Assembly: GCA_031275145.1 (NCBI GenBank)
Contig: JAISPE010000268.1
Location: 1-8,031 of the forward strand
Reading direction: 5' to 3'
Origin: Prevotellaceae bacterium
Lineage (GTDB): Bacteria > Bacteroidota > Bacteroidia > Bacteroidales > UBA932
DNA length: 8,031 nt
Positions within the stretch are counted from its first letter, which is position 1; each line of letters opens with the position of its first letter. Both the position numbers and the translations under genes were made by a program. The notes beneath the pieces are model-generated. The model was given only the letters and a program-made list of their open reading frames with translations, was not told the origin of the DNA and made no database searches. Positions 6,303 to 8,031 of the stretch are shown in pieces.

Positions 6303-7253
6303 TTAAATTGTTTTATTTATCAGATAACTGTTTCTTTCCGAAGAACTGCGCGAAATCAGTTCGGCCAAAAAGCCGGCGAGGAACAGTTGCGTTCCCAAAA
6401 TCATCGCAGTTAGAGCGATGTAGAAGTACGGATTGTCCGTAACCAGAATTGCTGATATTCCTTTTGATACGCAGTATATTTTGTATACGCCCAGCCATAC
6501 TGCCGACACAAGACCGAGGAGAAACATCAGGCTTCCCACAGTCCCGAAAAGATGCATCGGGCTTTTTCTGAATTTGGATATGAACATTATGGTAAGCAGA
6601 TCCAGATAGCCATGAATGAAGCGGCTAAGTCCGAATTTGGTTGTACCGTACTGTCTTGCGCGATGTTCCACCACTTTTTCCCCGATATTGTAAAATCCCG
6701 CCCATTTAGCGATTATGGGGATATATCTGTGCATCTCTCCATAGACTTCGATAGATTTGACGACGTCTTTGCGATAGGCTTTCAATCCGCAGTTCATGTC
6801 GTGGAGTTTGACTCCGGAGATTTTACGGGCTGTGGCATTGTATATTTTTGAAGGAATATTTTTTGTCAGCGTATTGTCATAGCGTTTCTTTTTCCAGCCC
6901 GAAACCAGATCGTAGTTTTCTTCCCTTATCATTTTGTACAGCTCGGGAATTTCGTCGGGACTGTCCTGCAGGTCGGCATCCATGGTGATAACGACATCGC
7001 CCTGTGCGGCCTGAAAACCGCAGTGAAGCGCGGCAGATTTCCCGTAATTGCGTCGAAAACTTATGCCTCTGATATTTTTATTTTTCTCTGCAAGATTTTC
7101 TATGACTTCCCACGAAGAATCGCTGCTGCCGTCGTTTACCATTATGATTTCGCAGGAATATCCGTGTTCGGACACTACCCGCTCTATCCATTCGACTAAG
7201 TGAGGAATGGATTCCTCCTCATTATATAAAGGTATGACTATTGAAATATCCAT
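6303..7253 (-). CDS. Membrane-anchored family 2 glycosyltransferase (DPM1/GtrB-like)
   Basis: The 316-residue protein transfers a sugar from a nucleotide donor, probably onto a polyprenyl phosphate carrier at the cytoplasmic face of the inner membrane. The GT-A domain occupies about 1-225: SIVIPLYNEEESI at the N-terminus, MVNDGSSDSSW at 38-48, NYGKSAALHCGF at 69-80, and the metal-binding DAD of MDADLQDSPDEI at 91-102. HDMNCGLKAYR lies at 151-161 and the HRARQYGTTKF motif at 197-207. Two membrane segments follow, about 235-258 and 276-300, as in GtrB, DPMS and CsbB-type enzymes. I chose the ATG at 7253. The longer open frame to 7334 would prepend 27 residues overlapping the upstream gene, whereas GT2 proteins of this type begin right at the first Rossmann strand. 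Only one base separates this ATG from the DUF4199-like gene's stop, which suggests coupled translation. Donor and product are unknown. Confidence 0.92.
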   Translation of the reverse strand: MDISIVIPLYNEEESIPHLVEWIERVVSEHGYSCEIIMVNDGSSDSSWEVIENLAEKNKNIRGISFRRNYGKSAALHCGFQAAQGDVVITMDADLQDSPDEIPELYKMIREENYDLVSGWKKKRYDNTLTKNIPSKIYNATARKISGVKLHDMNCGLKAYRKDVVKSIEVYGEMHRYIPIIAKWAGFYNIGEKVVEHRARQYGTTKFGLSRFIHGYLDLLTIMFISKFRKSPMHLFGTVGSLMFLLGLVSAVWLGVYKIYCVSKGISAILVTDNPYFYIALTAMILGTQLFLAGFLAELISRSSSERNSYLINKTI

Positions 7254-7254
7254 A

Positions 7255-7716
7255 TTAATTTTTTTTAGTGAATATCGAAACAATTGCCGATACTGCAAGT
7301 CCTGCAAACAGACCGAGAAACAGATATGTGACAACCCATATTACCGGGTTACGAAGAGAATCCATAGACGTTTCCGACGTCGCCAGTCCTTTTGTTTTCA
7401 TCTTTTCCATAACGGCGTTCAACAGTTCCCTATATTCGGGATACAGCGAAAACATTATATAAAAGAACATTCCAAGAATGATGAAAGCGAATCCCGATAC
7501 AAGGATTCCAAAAAGTAGAGATCTGCCGTAAGTGATTGTCCCGCCCGAATATTTTTCCCTGTAATGAATTGTTGTGTAAATAATTCCGGCGATATATATG
7601 CCCGGCGAAAGTAACGGCACGAGGAAACTTATTAGCTGTGAAGCAATCATGATAAATCCCAGAATAAGACCGTAACCTGCGGCGACTTTCATTATTTTAT
7701 GCGAATTTTCCATCAT
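7255..7716 (-). CDS. DUF4199-like four-helix membrane protein
   Basis: This 153-residue protein has four hydrophobic segments: about 13-30, 33-50, 66-90 and 125-148. The loop between the second and third contains HYREKYSGGTITYGRSLLFG, and an amphipathic charged stretch (ELLNAVMEKMKTKG) precedes the last segment. Length, topology and the G-x-I-x-Y-G-R pattern fit DUF4199, a Bacteroidota inner-membrane family of unknown function. From memory, members often sit directly before a GT2 glycosyltransferase like the one here, so a role in envelope glycan synthesis, for example as a partner of the transferase, is plausible but unproven. It is the first gene of the four-gene operon. Two adjacent ATG codons (7716 and 7713) are possible starts, and either gives essentially the same protein. 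No Shine-Dalgarno site precedes it. Confidence 0.8.
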   Translation of the reverse strand: MMENSHKIMKVAAGYGLILGFIMIASQLISFLVPLLSPGIYIAGIIYTTIHYREKYSGGTITYGRSLLFGILVSGFAFIILGMFFYIMFSLYPEYRELLNAVMEKMKTKGLATSETSMDSLRNPVIWVVTYLFLGLFAGLAVSAIVSIFTKKN

Positions 7717-7741
7717 ATAATCTATTTAAAAATAAACGGCG

Positions 7742-7749
7742 CAAATGTA
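7742..7749 (-). promoter_or_regulatory. Probable -7 box of the DUF4199-GT2-OsmC-ComF operon
   Basis: The minus strand reads TACATTTG, an exact TAnnTTTG match, ending 25 bases before the first ATG at 7716. The -33 region falls beside the outer arm of the long inverted repeat (7771-7785), so that structure could influence initiation. Confidence 0.55.
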
Positions 7750-7770
7750 GACAAATTTCGGAATCGTAAA

Positions 7771-7898
7771 CTTTTTTTGACAGAAACTTTAGTTCGACGA
7801 AGTCAATTAACAGAATTTTCATAATTTACAAATCTGTTAATTCTGAAAATTCTGTCAATTCTGTCAAAAAAAGAAAAAAAGAAATTCTGTCAAAAAAA
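7771..7898. repeat. Nested inverted repeat with 9-base internal periodicity
   Basis: The outer arms are perfect over 15 bases: CTTTTTTTGACAGAA (7771-7785) against TTCTGTCAAAAAAAG (7859-7873). The inner arms (7805-7821 and 7844-7860) match at 16 of 17 positions. From 7805 to 7867 the sequence runs as seven 9-base units: AATTAACAG, AATTTTCAT, AATTTACAA, ATCTGTTAA, TTCTGAAAA, TTCTGTCAA, TTCTGTCAA. A further direct copy of AATTCTGTCAAAAAAA lies at 7883-7898, 26 bases after the first at 7857-7872. The element sits between divergent genes and would form a long hairpin in either strand's RNA. Confidence 0.75.
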
Positions 7899-7933
7899 CA
7901 TACATATTATATAAAGGTATAAATTCAATTGAC

Positions 7934-8031
7934 ATGCTTGATAAAGTTATAAAATATTTTCTTGATAACAGACTTGCTGTTATATTATTACTCATACTGC
8001 TTGTTGCGTGGGGGATTTCGGTGTCGCCGTT
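7934..8031 (+). CDS. RND efflux transporter, CusA/CzcA (heavy-metal) type, N-terminal fragment
   Basis: An ATG at 7934 opens a frame that runs off the right edge after 32 codons. It begins MLDKVIKYFLDNRLAVILLL and continues ILLVAWGISVSP. This is the cytosolic amphipathic helix and first membrane helix typical of RND pumps, and it closely resembles the start of Bacteroidota CusA/CzcA metal-efflux proteins, which continue toward an outer periplasmic domain. Such pumps export Cu, Ag, Zn, Co or Cd ions by proton antiport together with periplasmic adaptor and outer-membrane proteins, which would lie outside the window. Substrate residues are not visible. No TAnnTTTG box is apparent; an AAAGG lies 16 bases upstream of the ATG, rather far for a Shine-Dalgarno site. 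The RND call is good; the metal subtype is based on only about 32 residues. Confidence 0.75.
   Translation, partial: MLDKVIKYFLDNRLAVILLLILLVAWGISVSP

Noticed and set aside
7254..7334. 27-residue N-terminal extension of the GT2 protein
   Set aside because: It overlaps the DUF4199-like gene, and GT2 proteins of this type start at the ATG at 7253.
7805..7898. CRISPR-like array of short repeats
   Set aside because: Units are 9 bases with no unique spacers, form a palindrome, and no cas gene is present.

Overview
The window reads as ordinary chromosome from a member of the Bacteroidota, probably the Bacteroidales. The evidence is a protein joining an MG2-like domain to a barrel-less TonB plug, a DUF4199-type membrane protein next to a family 2 glycosyltransferase, a secreted GH106-like glycosidase start, A/T-rich leaders without clear Shine-Dalgarno sites, and several TAnnTTTG boxes (the Bacteroidota -7 promoter element). 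I cannot name a genus.

Layout. Positions 1-281 (minus) hold the N-terminus of a secreted glycoside hydrolase that runs off the left edge. Positions 493-1062 (minus) encode an exported glutathione peroxidase, preceded at 1123-3738 (minus) by the 871-residue MG2/TonB-plug protein. A short divergent promoter region (3739-3840) separates this from gapA (3841-4851, plus), which ends in a clean intrinsic terminator. The 319 bases after gapA contain no gene, but they hold the 3' end of a group II intron (domains V and VI) with no reverse transcriptase, surrounded by ACCGCAAAG-type repeats. Positions 5171-7716 are a tight minus-strand operon: DUF4199-like membrane protein, membrane-anchored GT2 glycosyltransferase, OsmC-like protein, ComF-like phosphoribosyltransferase. 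Its gene junctions are 1 to 14 bases apart or overlap. A 217-base divergent region with an unusual nested inverted repeat of 9-base period leads to the first 32 codons of an RND efflux pump (7934 onward, plus).

Functionally this is a mix of housekeeping (GAPDH), thiol and peroxide defence (glutathione peroxidase, OsmC), cell-envelope work (TonB-plug protein, GT2, DUF4199, RND pump) and DNA-uptake-related ComF. I see no convincing new multi-gene system. The parts most worth a second look are non-coding: the orphan intron tail, and the 9-base-phased AATTCTGTT-type element, which occurs at two intergenic sites and contains a promoter-like box at one of them.
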